DNA from: JAMQKA01 sp043951865
Lineage (GTDB): Bacteria; Bacteroidota; Rhodothermia; Balneolales; Balneolaceae
Length of the DNA: 64,000 nucleotides
Assembly: GCF_043951865.1 (NCBI RefSeq)
Contig: NZ_JBINJF010000023.1
Span: forward strand, 3,108-67,107
Direction of reading: 5' to 3'
Shown here in pieces: positions 16,455 to 25,627 of this stretch (positions are counted from its first letter, which is position 1; each line of letters begins with the position of its first letter). Made by a program: the position numbers and the translations under genes. Under the pieces are notes generated by a model that did no database searches, was not told the DNA's origin, and saw only the letters and a program-made list of their open reading frames with translations.

Positions 16455-19238
16455 ATGTCTAAAAGTCTCCTGTTTTTATTGGATGGAATGGCGCTGGCCT
16501 ATCGATCCCATTTCGCATTTATCAACAGCAATTTAAGGAATGCGGAGGGTATCCCCACCGGACCCATCCTGGGGTTCGCCAATACACTCGAAAAGATGCT
16601 GGAAGAGGAGCAACCCACCCATATTGCGGTAGTCTGGGATACCGACGCTCCCACCTTTCGCCATGAGATGGATGAGGAGTACAAGGCCAACCGCCCGCCG
16701 CAGCCGGAAGAGCTGAAAGTGGGCATTCCGCTTATTAAAGAGATGCTGGAGGGATACGGCATCCCGAATATTGAGCAGGATGGATATGAGGCAGATGACA
16801 TTATCGGCACTATCGCCGATCGGGCCAATGCCGAAGATGTGGATGTCTTCCTGGTGACGCCGGATAAAGATTTTATGCAGCTCGTGCACGACCATATCAA
16901 AATGATGAAACCCGATAACCAAAATGGCGGATTTAATATTATCGACCGCGAGGGCGTGAAGGAGTATTTTGGGGTCTATCCCGAACAGGTTGTGGATGTG
17001 CTGGCGATGCTGGGGGATAAATCTGACAACATCCCCGGCGTGCGTGGTATCGGTAAAAAGGGGGCGCCCAAGATCATAAAAAATTACGGCTCTCTCGAAA
17101 AAGCGATCGAGGTTGCCCCCGATATCAAGTCAACCCGCTACGGCAATGCCCTGGATAAACAGGCCGAACAGGCGCTGCATGCCAAAAAAATGGTGACTAT
17201 TAAGACGGACGTCCCCGATATCATCGACTGGGAGGACCTGGAGTGGGAAGGTCCGCAGGAGGAGGAACTTGGCGCATTTTTTAAACGGATGGAGTTTCGT
17301 TCGCTGACCAAAAAATACCTGGGCGAAGAGGTCAAGCGGTGGGTCGATCGCGATGTATCGGAGGAGCACAAGAACCAGGGCGACCTGTTTGTTCCCAATG
17401 AGACCGATAAAGAGGAGAGGAGGGGCTTCGCCAGCTATGCGGAGGAGAACGTGAGCTATGAGCTGGTGGATACGATCTCAAAAGTTGAGGCCCTTGTCGA
17501 CAAGTTGAGTGGCCGGGATGCCGTGAGCTTTGACACCGAGACAAGCGGTACCGACCCGATGAGGGATCGGCTTGTGGGCATATCCGTTTCTGCGACCCCC
17601 GGCGTTGCGTATTATATCCCGGTAAATGTTGAAGGTGGTCTGGAGCAGGAGAAAGCCCTTGAGGCCGTGCGCCCGATTTTTACAGATCCGGACAGTCTAA
17701 AAATTGCCCACAATTTTAAATTTGATTACATGATACTCCGGCGGGCCGGACTCGAGGTGGAGGGACCTGCCTTTGATACCATGATTGCGGCCTACCTGAT
17801 CGATGCCGGTCAGAAGCTGAAGATGGACGCCCTGGCGAAAAAATACCTCAAGTATGAGCCGATCCCTATCCAGGAGCTGATCGGGAAGGGACGAAAACAA
17901 AAAAGCATGGATGAATTTTCTCCTGAAGAGGTAATGGTGTACGCCTGCGAGGATGCCGACATCACACTGCGGCTCCATAACATCCTGGACAACATTCTCA
18001 GGGATGATGAGCTGAAAGAGATTGCAGAGACGCTGGAATTCCCGCTTATGGAGGTACTTGGCAAGATGGAGATGCATGGTATCCGCCTGGATGTAGAGAT
18101 GTTAAAGGCGTTTTCTGAGACATTAAGGCAAGACCTGCAGCAGCTCGAACAGGATATTTTTGACAAGGCCGGAACAGAATTTAACATCAACTCTCCGAAG
18201 CAGCTGGGGGAGGTACTATTCGACAAAATGGGACTGCCCGCCGGCAAGAAGACCAAAACCGGGCAGTATTCAACCTCTGAATCGGTTCTGTCCAAGCTCG
18301 AGGGTGAATATGAGGTACCCGGGCTGATTCTCGAATACCGGGCGCTCAGCAAGCTGAGGTCAACCTATGTTGAGGCGCTGCCCAAGCTGATCCACGAGAA
18401 GACCGGTCGGATACACACCGACTTCAACCAGCATATAGCAGCTACCGGCAGGCTTTCCTCCTCCAACCCGAACCTGCAAAATATTCCGATCCGTACCAAG
18501 CGGGGACGGGAGATCCGCAAGGCTTTTATTGCCGATGAGGGATTCAAGCTGCTCTCAGCGGATTACTCCCAGGTGGAGCTGCGCGTGATCGCCTCTATAT
18601 CTGAAGATGAAAATATGATAGAGGCGTTTAAGAATGATGAGGATATCCACGCACGCACGGCCAAAGAGGTATTTGATCTTGAATCGCTTGAGGCCGTTAC
18701 CGGCAACCAGCGCCGTAAAGCCAAGGAGGTGAACTTCGGGATTCCGTACGGCGTAAGTGCATATGGACTGGCCAACCGGCTGGGCATCGAAAATTCGGAG
18801 GGGAAGGAGATGATCGACCAGTATTTTGAGCGGTTTCCCGGCATCCTTCGCTATATCAACGAAACCAAGCAGTTTGCCAAGGAACACGGCTACGTGAAGA
18901 CGCTGATGGGGCGCCGGCGTTACATCCCCGACATCAATGCCAGTAACTGGAATCGCCGTGCATTCGCCGAGCGTACGGCCATCAATACCCCGATACAGGG
19001 TACTGCCGCTGACATTATTAAGCGGGCGATGATCAATATCCAGCAATTCCTTGAAAAAAACGGCCTGAAAACCCGCATGCTGCTGCAGGTGCATGATGAG
19101 CTGATTTTTGAAGTGCCGGAAGAGGAGCAGCAGTCCGTTCCTGCAAAAATATTGGAGCTGATGGAGACCGCCTATTCGCTGAAAGTGCCACTTAAGGTTG
19201 AGATGGGCCTGGCAGATAACTGGCTCGATGCCCATTAA
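16455..19238 (+). CDS. polA: DNA polymerase I
   Basis: A 927-residue three-domain Pol I, full length. The 5'-3' nuclease domain (1-290) has GYEADDIIGT and GDKSDNIPGVRGIGKK. The 3'-5' proofreading domain keeps its catalytic acids: FDTET (Asp360/Glu362), HNFKFDYM and YACEDAD. The polymerase domain has motif A DYSQVELRVIA (about 703), motif B RRKAKEVNFGIPYG and motif C QVHDELIFE (about 878). The presence of proofreading residues separates it from Taq/Bacillus-type Pol I enzymes that have lost them. It serves Okazaki-fragment processing and repair. Monocistronic by spacing. Confidence 0.97.
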   Translation: MSKSLLFLLDGMALAYRSHFAFINSNLRNAEGIPTGPILGFANTLEKMLEEEQPTHIAVVWDTDAPTFRHEMDEEYKANRPPQPEELKVGIPLIKEMLEGYGIPNIEQDGYEADDIIGTIADRANAEDVDVFLVTPDKDFMQLVHDHIKMMKPDNQNGGFNIIDREGVKEYFGVYPEQVVDVLAMLGDKSDNIPGVRGIGKKGAPKIIKNYGSLEKAIEVAPDIKSTRYGNALDKQAEQALHAKKMVTIKTDVPDIIDWEDLEWEGPQEEELGAFFKRMEFRSLTKKYLGEEVKRWVDRDVSEEHKNQGDLFVPNETDKEERRGFASYAEENVSYELVDTISKVEALVDKLSGRDAVSFDTETSGTDPMRDRLVGISVSATPGVAYYIPVNVEGGLEQEKALEAVRPIFTDPDSLKIAHNFKFDYMILRRAGLEVEGPAFDTMIAAYLIDAGQKLKMDALAKKYLKYEPIPIQELIGKGRKQKSMDEFSPEEVMVYACEDADITLRLHNILDNILRDDELKEIAETLEFPLMEVLGKMEMHGIRLDVEMLKAFSETLRQDLQQLEQDIFDKAGTEFNINSPKQLGEVLFDKMGLPAGKKTKTGQYSTSESVLSKLEGEYEVPGLILEYRALSKLRSTYVEALPKLIHEKTGRIHTDFNQHIAATGRLSSSNPNLQNIPIRTKRGREIRKAFIADEGFKLLSADYSQVELRVIASISEDENMIEAFKNDEDIHARTAKEVFDLESLEAVTGNQRRKAKEVNFGIPYGVSAYGLANRLGIENSEGKEMIDQYFERFPGILRYINETKQFAKEHGYVKTLMGRRRYIPDINASNWNRRAFAERTAINTPIQGTAADIIKRAMINIQQFLEKNGLKTRMLLQVHDELIFEVPEEEQQSVPAKILELMETAYSLKVPLKVEMGLADNWLDAH

Positions 19239-19493
19239 TACTTGGTATCAGAAAAAGCGTATTTACCATTGTTGGATTATACGCGTAAAAAAATCTCCAA
19301 AGTCCCACTTTTGAATGGGGGGCAGGGGGATAACCTGTCAAAATGAGCGTAAAAAATGTATGTAACAATTACGCTGAATGTTGAGTATAAGCGTCAGTGC
19401 AGGTTCCTGGCTTATCAGTCCAGCGGTAATTTAGGGAGGGAAAGGAGCGTAATTTTCTGACGTGTACTCCGTCTGTCGGAAACATCCTAAGCC

Positions 19494-19608
19494 AGGCCTT
19501 TTGCAAAATGATCGGCTTCTCGTTGTAGGGGAGGTACTCCCGCTTGACACCCAATTAGTTCGGTGGTACAACCTCCTCCCAACAAAACAGGAGGTTTTGT
19601 AAAGCCTC
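19494..19608 (-). repeat. Dispersed intergenic element, copy D (inverted)
   Basis: Reverse-orientation copy of the element seen at 14886-14999, 51296-51414 and 60566-60676. Read on the minus strand it has GAGGCTTTACAAAACCTC at the left, then TTTTGTTGGGAGGAGGTTGT, ACCACCG, TCAAGCGGGAGTACC and an ATTTTGCAAAAGGCCT right end. The core CGGGAGTAC is identical to the other copies. Confidence 0.8.
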
Positions 19609-19824
19609 TTAACTTGATGAATGGCCCAGTTTACTGGTAGCTGTATACCCCTTATTTCACAAACAGGCTGCTTAGTGCATATTTTTTTCAAGATTATGTC
19701 TTGCATACCGTGCAGACCTTCAGGAATGTCACTTTCACTCTGACTGTGAGCAGGTTTGGGGGAAACTTAAATCCTAAAAGACGGAAATAAGATGCCAGAA
19801 AAAAGAGGGAAAATTTTTTGACAA

Positions 19825-19849
19825 GGGGTGACACGGGGATGTCACTCCC
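19825..19849. promoter_or_regulatory. Palindrome upstream of a small orphan gene
   Basis: GTGACA / TGTCAC arms (19828-19833 and 19840-19845) around CGGGGA, extended by GGG on the left and CCC (after one T) on the right. It starts 69 bp before the downstream start codon. It could be an operator or a hairpin; there is no T-run to make it a terminator. Confidence 0.4.
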
Positions 19850-19893
19850 GGTTAGTATCCTTATTACAGATGATAAAATAAACACAATGAATA

Positions 19894-20223
19894 ATGGAGA
19901 ACACCATGAACACCGCTGTAAAAAACGATACCTTTCAAATCGAACCGGTACTTCGCAAGGTCTTGGTTGACGCTGAGCAGGATCACCAGGAACTCCAGGA
20001 GATGTTTCAACTGATGGGCTGGGGCGATCTGCCGGACAAGTTGAAGATCGAGATCAAGGATGACGTTTCAGCGATGATCGAGGAGCTGCGGGGGCAGTAC
20101 TCCACCTGCGATTCCTTTGTACAGAAACGTCGCCAGAGCGTGACATACTGGGTAAGCTGTTATCGAGACGGGATCTGCTCTCTTGAGACGGCGATACAGG
20201 CACTTAAGGTGAGAAAGCTGTAA
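19894..20223 (+). CDS. Small uncharacterised protein
   Basis: A 109-residue protein (or 105 if it begins at the second ATG, 19906, which has GGAG eight bases upstream). It is largely helical by pattern: IEPVLRKVLVDAEQDHQELQ and DDVSAMIEELRGQY, then CDSFVQKRRQSVTYWVSCYR, ending with DGICSLETAIQALKV. It has no signal peptide or TM helix. I do not recognise a family. The balanced composition and the absence of competing frames support it being real. It stands alone, with a palindrome upstream and a large inverted heptad repeat 6 bp downstream of its stop, a setting that would also fit a mobile or regulatory orphan. Confidence 0.5.
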   Translation: MENTMNTAVKNDTFQIEPVLRKVLVDAEQDHQELQEMFQLMGWGDLPDKLKIEIKDDVSAMIEELRGQYSTCDSFVQKRRQSVTYWVSCYRDGICSLETAIQALKVRKL

Positions 20224-20229
20224 AATATG

Positions 20230-20398
20230 TGAGACGCCAGAAGTGAGACGGCAGACGTGAGACGATGGAGGTGAGATATATGGCGGACCCCAGCTCACTA
20301 TTGAAATTATGCTGCGCGAGATAATTCTTGCGGTACATTGTAAAAAAGATGACAAATTTGAAATAATACTCGTCTCACATCTCACTTCTGGCGTCTCA
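20230..20398. repeat. Inverted repeat with 7/14-bp internal periodicity
   Basis: Perfect 19-bp arms TGAGACGCCAGAAGTGAGA (20230-20248) and its reverse complement (20380-20398) enclose about 130 bp. Inside the left arm GTGAGAC recurs every 14 bp (20229, 20243, 20257, with GTGAGAT at 20271), and the right arm has TGAGACG/TGAGATG in the opposite sense. It lies between the small orphan and guaB. No ORF inside. It may be a foldback or MITE-like element or a transcription-ending hairpin. Confidence 0.85.
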
Positions 20399-20451
20399 GT
20401 ATTACAAAAAATTAATCCGGGTTTGGTTACGCACTTCGTTGGCAAATTTTT

Positions 20452-20459
20452 TATCTTTG
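20452..20459 (+). promoter_or_regulatory. Probable guaB promoter -7 element (TATCTTTG)
   Basis: TATCTTTG matches the Bacteroidota housekeeping -7 consensus TAnnTTTG, 38 bp before the guaB ATG. A -33 TTG at the ideal distance is not obvious (TTG at 20439 is too close and TTTG at 20422 slightly far), so only the -7 box is called. Confidence 0.5.
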
Positions 20460-20497
20460 CCCAAATCTGAAACCAAATACTGCGAGCAGAGTCAGCT

Positions 20498-21976
20498 ATG
20501 AATAATTCCTCTCCCTTTGATCGGATATCACGGCAAGGACTAACCTATGATGATGTGCTACTGGTTCCGGCCTATTCCGAAACACTGCCACGAAATGTTG
20601 ATACAAGCGTACGCTTGACCCCAAACTTGAAGCTGAACGTGCCCGTTATAAGTGCGGCGATGGATACCGTCTCCGAGTACCGGCTGGCCATTGCGCTGGC
20701 ACGTGAGGGCGGTATCGCCATGCTGCACAAAAATATGAGTATCGAGGAGCAGGCTGACCAGGTGCGTATGGTGAAGCGCAGTGAAAGTGGCATGATCGTA
20801 GATCCGGTGACCCTGCCCGAATCGGCAACCGTTCGTGAGGCACGGTCGTTGATGAAAAAACACAAGATCGGGGGAATTCCGATTGTGGAAGAGGATAATA
20901 CGCTGATCGGTATCGTAACCAACCGTGATCTTCGGTTCGAGCATTTTGTGGACAAGCCGCTTGATACCATTATGACGCGTGATAACCTGGTCACTGCGCG
21001 AGAGGGTACGACGCTTGAGGAAGCAGAAGAGATCCTGCAGGAACACAAAGTGGAAAAACTGCCGATCGTGGACGACCAAATGAAACTGGTGGGACTCATC
21101 ACATTCAAGGATATCGAAAAGAAGATGAATTTCCCCAACGCCTGTAAAGACGATATGGGTCGCCTGCGCGTGGGTGCGGCTGTTGGGGTAACGCCTGATA
21201 CGATGGAACGGGTAGAGGCACTCGTTGATTCGGGTGTGGATATCATTACGGTCGATACCGCCCACGGTCATTCGGAAGGAGTACTTGCCAAAATAAAGGA
21301 AATCAAGGAGGCATTTCCCGATCTGGATCTCATCGCCGGAAATATTGCCACCAAAGAGGGAGCCCAAGCTATTGACGAAGCAGGCGCGGACGTGGTCAAA
21401 GTGGGCGTTGGACCGGGTTCAATATGTACCACCCGCGTGGTAACCGGCGTTGGCGTGCCCCAGCTGAGTGCCATCCTGGAGGTTTCCGAATATGTGAAGA
21501 AAGCGGGTGTGGGGATGATTGCCGACGGAGGTATTAAGCAGACCGGCGATATTGCCAAGGCTATTGCTGGAGGCGCGCATGCGGTAATGATGGGTTCCAT
21601 GTTTGCCGGGGTGGACGAAAGTCCGGGCGAAACAGTGATCTACGAATCCAGAAAATACAAGTCCTACCGCGGAATGGGGAGTATCGGGGCCATGGAGAAA
21701 GGCTCAAAGGATCGCTACTTCCAGGATGTGGAGGATGACATCAAAAAGCTGGTACCGGAGGGTATTGAAGGACGCGTTCCCTACAAAGGATACCTTTCAG
21801 AGGTGGTATACCAGATGACCGGCGGTTTGCGTGCGGCCATGGGCTACTGTGGGGCAGCAAGTATCAAAGAGCTGCAAACGGCCGAATTTGTACAGATATC
21901 TTCCGCCAGCTACAAAGAGAGCCACCCGCACTCCGTCCAGATCACGAAGGAAGCTCCCAACTACTCCGTCAGTTAA
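20498..21976 (+). CDS. guaB: IMP dehydrogenase
   Basis: A 492-residue enzyme oxidising IMP to XMP with NAD, the committed step of GMP synthesis. N-terminal RQGLTYDDVLLVPAYSETLP is diagnostic. Two CBS domains occupy about 95-210. The catalytic loop GPGSICTTRVVTGVG carries the nucleophilic Cys310. The flap YRGMGSIGAM and GGLRAAMGYCGA are intact. Normal length, cytosolic. It is the last recognisable housekeeping gene before the polysaccharide region and ends 590 bp before the first sulfatase. Confidence 0.97.
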   Translation: MNNSSPFDRISRQGLTYDDVLLVPAYSETLPRNVDTSVRLTPNLKLNVPVISAAMDTVSEYRLAIALAREGGIAMLHKNMSIEEQADQVRMVKRSESGMIVDPVTLPESATVREARSLMKKHKIGGIPIVEEDNTLIGIVTNRDLRFEHFVDKPLDTIMTRDNLVTAREGTTLEEAEEILQEHKVEKLPIVDDQMKLVGLITFKDIEKKMNFPNACKDDMGRLRVGAAVGVTPDTMERVEALVDSGVDIITVDTAHGHSEGVLAKIKEIKEAFPDLDLIAGNIATKEGAQAIDEAGADVVKVGVGPGSICTTRVVTGVGVPQLSAILEVSEYVKKAGVGMIADGGIKQTGDIAKAIAGGAHAVMMGSMFAGVDESPGETVIYESRKYKSYRGMGSIGAMEKGSKDRYFQDVEDDIKKLVPEGIEGRVPYKGYLSEVVYQMTGGLRAAMGYCGAASIKELQTAEFVQISSASYKESHPHSVQITKEAPNYSVS

Positions 21977-22565
21977 ACGGGATTTTGGGTGAGGTCGGAC
22001 TTCTTTTCTCTGAGAGTGAAACTCCGGCCAGTGTTCGATTGACAGGGACAAGGCAACTGTCAATACATAAAAATAATGACAATGAGATTTCCCGTTATCC
22101 CAATCTTTTGACGGGATAAATCAAAAGAGGGCTTTGCAAAACTGTTTATTGGGGCCAATATCGTCATTTTCATGGGTTCGAAGTCCTCATTTATGGAATA
22201 TAAACTGCGGTTCCGAATCCACTCAGGGGTTGATCTTGATCACAACTCCTGGTTTTTCAAAGCCCTCTCAAAAGAGAAAATTTCACATCCTCCTGTCCCC
22301 CCTCAATAAGATAGTACCATATCCGGGTCTGCTAGTACATGCCAGTGGTTGGATTCCAAAATCAACAGCTTGGCGTATCCGCGTAGTACTAAGCAGCCTG
22401 AATTTCCGAGCCTGCCAGTCTTATCTGATTCCATACCGGCTGTAAGCGTAAAATGTGTACTACTTCAAGAGAGTTTTTGCTAATAAGCTGAGTATCTGTT
22501 ACAATAGTTCTCTTGAAAGCCGATCTTCCATTTCATTTTTAACTAAAAAAGGGATAGAGTTTATT
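21977..22565. other. 589-bp boundary region between core genes and the sulfatase cluster
   Basis: No gene called. It contains a perfect 8-bp hairpin ATTGACAG/CTGTCAAT (22038-22064, no T-run) shortly after guaB, then the 141-bp repeat E (22127-22267). An open frame runs from 22455 into the sulfatase, but its first 37 codons do not look like a signal peptide and are better read as leader. Confidence 0.5.
22127..22267. repeat. TIR-bounded element E, diverged relative of repeats A-D
   Basis: Bounded by GAGGGCTTTGCAAAA (22127-22141) and, inverted, TTTTTCAAAGCCCTC (22253-22267): 14 of 15 positions match. The same terminal sequence type is seen at the ends of elements A, B and D, but the interior lacks the CGGGAGTAC core. 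Size 141 bp, no ORF. It sits exactly at the core/accessory boundary. Confidence 0.7.
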
Positions 22566-24032
22566 ATGAAATTAGCGGGAAAATGCTGTTTGATACTCCT
22601 TATGAGCCTGTTCTCGATCTCTTCACTTCGCGCCCAGCCTGAAAATATAATTTTTATTCTGAGTGATGACCACCGTTATGATTATATGGGATTTCATCCT
22701 GACGGGCCGGATTTTTTGAAGACGCCGGGCATGGACCGCATGGCGGCTGAAGGCGCTCTCCTGGCAAATGCCTTTGTAACGACCTCCCTCTGTTCTCCCA
22801 GTCGCGCTTCTATCCTCACCGGGCAGTATGCCTTTCGCCATGGCGCTGTCGACAATTCAAATCCAATGAAAGAGGGTACAAAATTTTTCCCTGAGCAGCT
22901 GCAGAACGAGGGATACCAGACCGGCTATTTTGGCAAGTGGCATATCGGGCACGCCCACGATGATCCCAAACCGGGATTTGACAAGTGGGTAAGCTTCAGG
23001 GGACAGGGCGTGTACTACAATCCCACCCTGAATATTGATGGGGAACGCCGGCAGGTGGAGGGATACATTACCGACCTGCTAACAGAATATGCCATTGAAT
23101 GGCTGGACGAAGATCGGGATGAAGACAAGCCGTTTTTTGTGTACCTGTCTCATAAAGCAGTGCACGCCGAGTTTTATCCCGCAGAAAGACATGAAGGGAT
23201 GTACGCCCAGGCGGATATTCCAAAACCGCAGTCAATGAAAAATATTGAGCAAAATTACCGGGGAAAGCCCGACTGGGTCCGCGAGCAGCGCTACAGCTGG
23301 CACGGGGTAGAACATATGTATCATAACCGGGATGACCACCCGCAGAGCCTGGACGAGATCATTACCGATTACAGCGAATCCCTGATGGCCGTGGATGAAA
23401 GCGTAGCCCGCGTCATGGACTACCTTGAACAGGAGGGACTGGCAGAAAATACGCTGGTCATCTATATGGGAGACAACGGGTTTATGCTGGGTGAACACGG
23501 GCTGATAGACAAGCGCCAGGCCTATGAAGAGTCGATGCGCGTACCGATGCTGGCCTGGGCCCCGGGGTATATTGAGCCGGGTACAACCATCGAAGAAAAT
23601 GTGCTGAATATCGATATCGGGCCAACATTCCTTGATATCGCGGATGGAAACATGCCCGGAGATCACACGGTTGACGGGCGCTCATTTCTGCCATTGCTTG
23701 GAGGAGAACAAGTGGATGACTGGCGTTCTACCTTTGTATATCAATATTTTTGGGAACACGCCTTTCCCCACACGCCGACGACTTATGCCATTCGGGGTGA
23801 CCGCTACAAATATATTTACTACCACGGGGTGTGGGATCAAAATGAGTTGTACGATCTGAAGACCGACCCCAATGAGATGGTCAACCTGATCGATGTTCCT
23901 TCTCAACAGCAGCGTGTCCGGGATATGCATGAGCGGATGTTCGACATATTTGAGGAGAACGGGGCAACTGACGTACGGTTCCGCCGGCCTTCTGTCAACC
24001 ACGCCGATGAAAGAGAAATACATCCGGACTAG
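22566..24032 (+). CDS. Family S1 sulfatase 1 (exported)
   Basis: A 488-residue type I sulfatase. I place the start at ATG 22566, where a signal peptide (CCLILLMSLFSISSLRAQ) begins; an upstream frame exists but is not signal-like. The metal site starts ILSDDHRYDY, and the formylglycine motif is LCSPSRASILTGQY with Cys76 as the residue to be oxidised. YFGKWHIGH and MGDNGFMLGEHG are the usual second-half active-site motifs. It hydrolyses sulfate esters on a sugar; substrate and SulfAtlas subfamily cannot be told by eye. Periplasmic or outer surface. It opens the accessory gene cluster. Needs a formylglycine-generating enzyme, which is not in this window. Confidence 0.92.
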   Translation: MKLAGKCCLILLMSLFSISSLRAQPENIIFILSDDHRYDYMGFHPDGPDFLKTPGMDRMAAEGALLANAFVTTSLCSPSRASILTGQYAFRHGAVDNSNPMKEGTKFFPEQLQNEGYQTGYFGKWHIGHAHDDPKPGFDKWVSFRGQGVYYNPTLNIDGERRQVEGYITDLLTEYAIEWLDEDRDEDKPFFVYLSHKAVHAEFYPAERHEGMYAQADIPKPQSMKNIEQNYRGKPDWVREQRYSWHGVEHMYHNRDDHPQSLDEIITDYSESLMAVDESVARVMDYLEQEGLAENTLVIYMGDNGFMLGEHGLIDKRQAYEESMRVPMLAWAPGYIEPGTTIEENVLNIDIGPTFLDIADGNMPGDHTVDGRSFLPLLGGEQVDDWRSTFVYQYFWEHAFPHTPTTYAIRGDRYKYIYYHGVWDQNELYDLKTDPNEMVNLIDVPSQQQRVRDMHERMFDIFEENGATDVRFRRPSVNHADEREIHPD

Positions 24033-24171
24033 TGGTAACAGGGGCGGGTTCATGTAACGATCACAGGAAAGTCAAGTTCTCTGATTTTGGGCAGTGACAG
24101 TTGGAGACAAGCTAATTAAGTTAACAGCCAGATTTACCCGTAATAATCAACAAATAACAGCTGGGAAAACA

Positions 24172-25539
24172 ATGAAAGGACCCGTGCTCCGTATTAACTT
24201 CTGTGCAGTTGCATTTCTGTTATTGCCGGCAATGTTGTTTGCCGGTGATCTACAGGAAGATCACCCGAATATCCTGCTTATTCTAACCGACGACCAGGGA
24301 TATCATGACATTTCCTACTACGGGACGGAGGATATCCAAACGCCCAATATTGACCAGATCGCCTCCTCCGGAATCAGGTTCGACAACTTTTACGCCAATA
24401 GTCCTGTCTGTTCGCCCACCCGTGCGGCTCTGCTGTCGGGTCGATACCAGGATTTTGTAGGAGTTCCGGGAGTAATACGTACACACCCGGACAACAGCTG
24501 GGGCTACCTCCACCCGCAGGCGACCCTGATGCCATCGGTTTTGCAGGATCACGGGTATCACACAGCATTAATCGGGAAATGGCATCTGGGACTGGCCCCG
24601 CCCAATATCCCGAATGAAAGGGGATTTGATTATTTCCACGGCTGGCTGGGGGATATGATGGACGATTATTGGTCGCACCGCCGCCATGGTATTAATTATA
24701 TGCGGTTAAACAGGAAAACGATCGATCCGGAAGGACATGCCACGGACCTGTTTACTGACTGGTCAATAGATTACATTAATGATCGCGCCAACAAGGAAGT
24801 CCCCTTCTTTCTGTTTTTGTCGTATAATGCTCCGCATTTTCCGGTACAACCACCAAAAGAGTGGCTGGAAAAAGTGAAGGAGCGAGAATCTGACATCGAT
24901 CAAACGAGAGCGGAACTTGTGGCCTTCATCGAACATATGGATGCAGGAATAGGGCAGGTACTGCAAGCACTAAAAGATACCGGTCAATATGAAAATACCA
25001 TCATAATATTTACCAGTGACAATGGCGGTCACGGTCCAAGCATGGCCGATAATGGTCCTGCAAGAGGTGCCAAGCAAAGTATGTATGAGGGCGGATTGAG
25101 AGTCCCCGCGGCCATTACCTGGCCGAATCATATTAAATCAGGGACGAGCACCGATCGTGTGGCCCTGACAATGGATATTTTCCCCACTCTTTTTGACCTG
25201 CTGGGAATTCGTTATGAGGGACCCCTGGAAGGAAAAAGTTTTTTGCCAACTCTTTTGGGAAAGAAACAGCCTGAAAGAGATGAACCGCTGTATTTTTCCC
25301 GGAGAGAAGGGGGAACCCGGTATGGCGGACTAACCATCCAAGCAGTAAGAATGGGCGATTGGAAACTCTTGCAAAACAGTCCATTCAGTTCACCGGAGCT
25401 TTACAACCTGCAGGAAGACCCGATGGAAAAGAACAACCTGATCGGGGAGTATCCAAAAAAGTACCGGGAGCTAAACTCAATAATGATGAATTTTATTCAA
25501 AAGGGCGGTGCGGTGCCGTGGCAAAAATCAAGCTATTAA
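24172..25539 (+). CDS. Family S1 sulfatase 2 (exported)
   Basis: A 455-residue sulfatase. Start taken at ATG 24172, giving signal peptide FCAVAFLLLPAMLFAG. Motifs: ILTDDQGYHDISYYG, the formylglycine site SPVCSPTRAALLSGRY (Cys80), IGKWHLGLA and FTSDNGGHGPS. The C-terminal block ITWPNHIKSGT and the typical LYNLQEDPMEKNNL ending are present. It resembles arylsulfatase A-like enzymes more than sulfatase 1 does. It lies 139 bp downstream of sulfatase 1 and 88 bp upstream of sulfatase 3; all three are probably co-transcribed. Confidence 0.92.
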   Translation: MKGPVLRINFCAVAFLLLPAMLFAGDLQEDHPNILLILTDDQGYHDISYYGTEDIQTPNIDQIASSGIRFDNFYANSPVCSPTRAALLSGRYQDFVGVPGVIRTHPDNSWGYLHPQATLMPSVLQDHGYHTALIGKWHLGLAPPNIPNERGFDYFHGWLGDMMDDYWSHRRHGINYMRLNRKTIDPEGHATDLFTDWSIDYINDRANKEVPFFLFLSYNAPHFPVQPPKEWLEKVKERESDIDQTRAELVAFIEHMDAGIGQVLQALKDTGQYENTIIIFTSDNGGHGPSMADNGPARGAKQSMYEGGLRVPAAITWPNHIKSGTSTDRVALTMDIFPTLFDLLGIRYEGPLEGKSFLPTLLGKKQPERDEPLYFSRREGGTRYGGLTIQAVRMGDWKLLQNSPFSSPELYNLQEDPMEKNNLIGEYPKKYRELNSIMMNFIQKGGAVPWQKSSY

Positions 25540-25627
25540 TGGCAAGCTACACGAAATGGGTAACGGAGGCAAGGTGAATAAGAGATTAAAGAAAAAGTAT
25601 TTCGGAACGATAAACAGAGGAAAGTCC

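Larger units (their letters stand above)
19239..19893. other. 655-bp intergenic region after polA
   Basis: No convincing gene. It contains a hairpin with AGCGTAA/TTACGCT arms (19346-19375), repeat element D (19494-19608, listed separately) and a palindrome near its right end (19825-19849, listed separately). The rest shows nothing I can interpret. Confidence 0.5.

Noticed and set aside
22140..22200. tRNA-like GGGTTCGAAGTCC stretch
   Set aside because: It resembles a T-loop by chance, but no acceptor stem, anticodon arm or CCA end can be assembled; it lies inside repeat E.
22455..22565. Upstream extension of sulfatase 1 to ATG 22455
   Set aside because: The 37 extra residues are not signal-like, whereas the next ATG starts a textbook signal peptide. 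The same reasoning was applied to the extended starts at 24094, 25508, 31055, 31875, 57475 and 60653.
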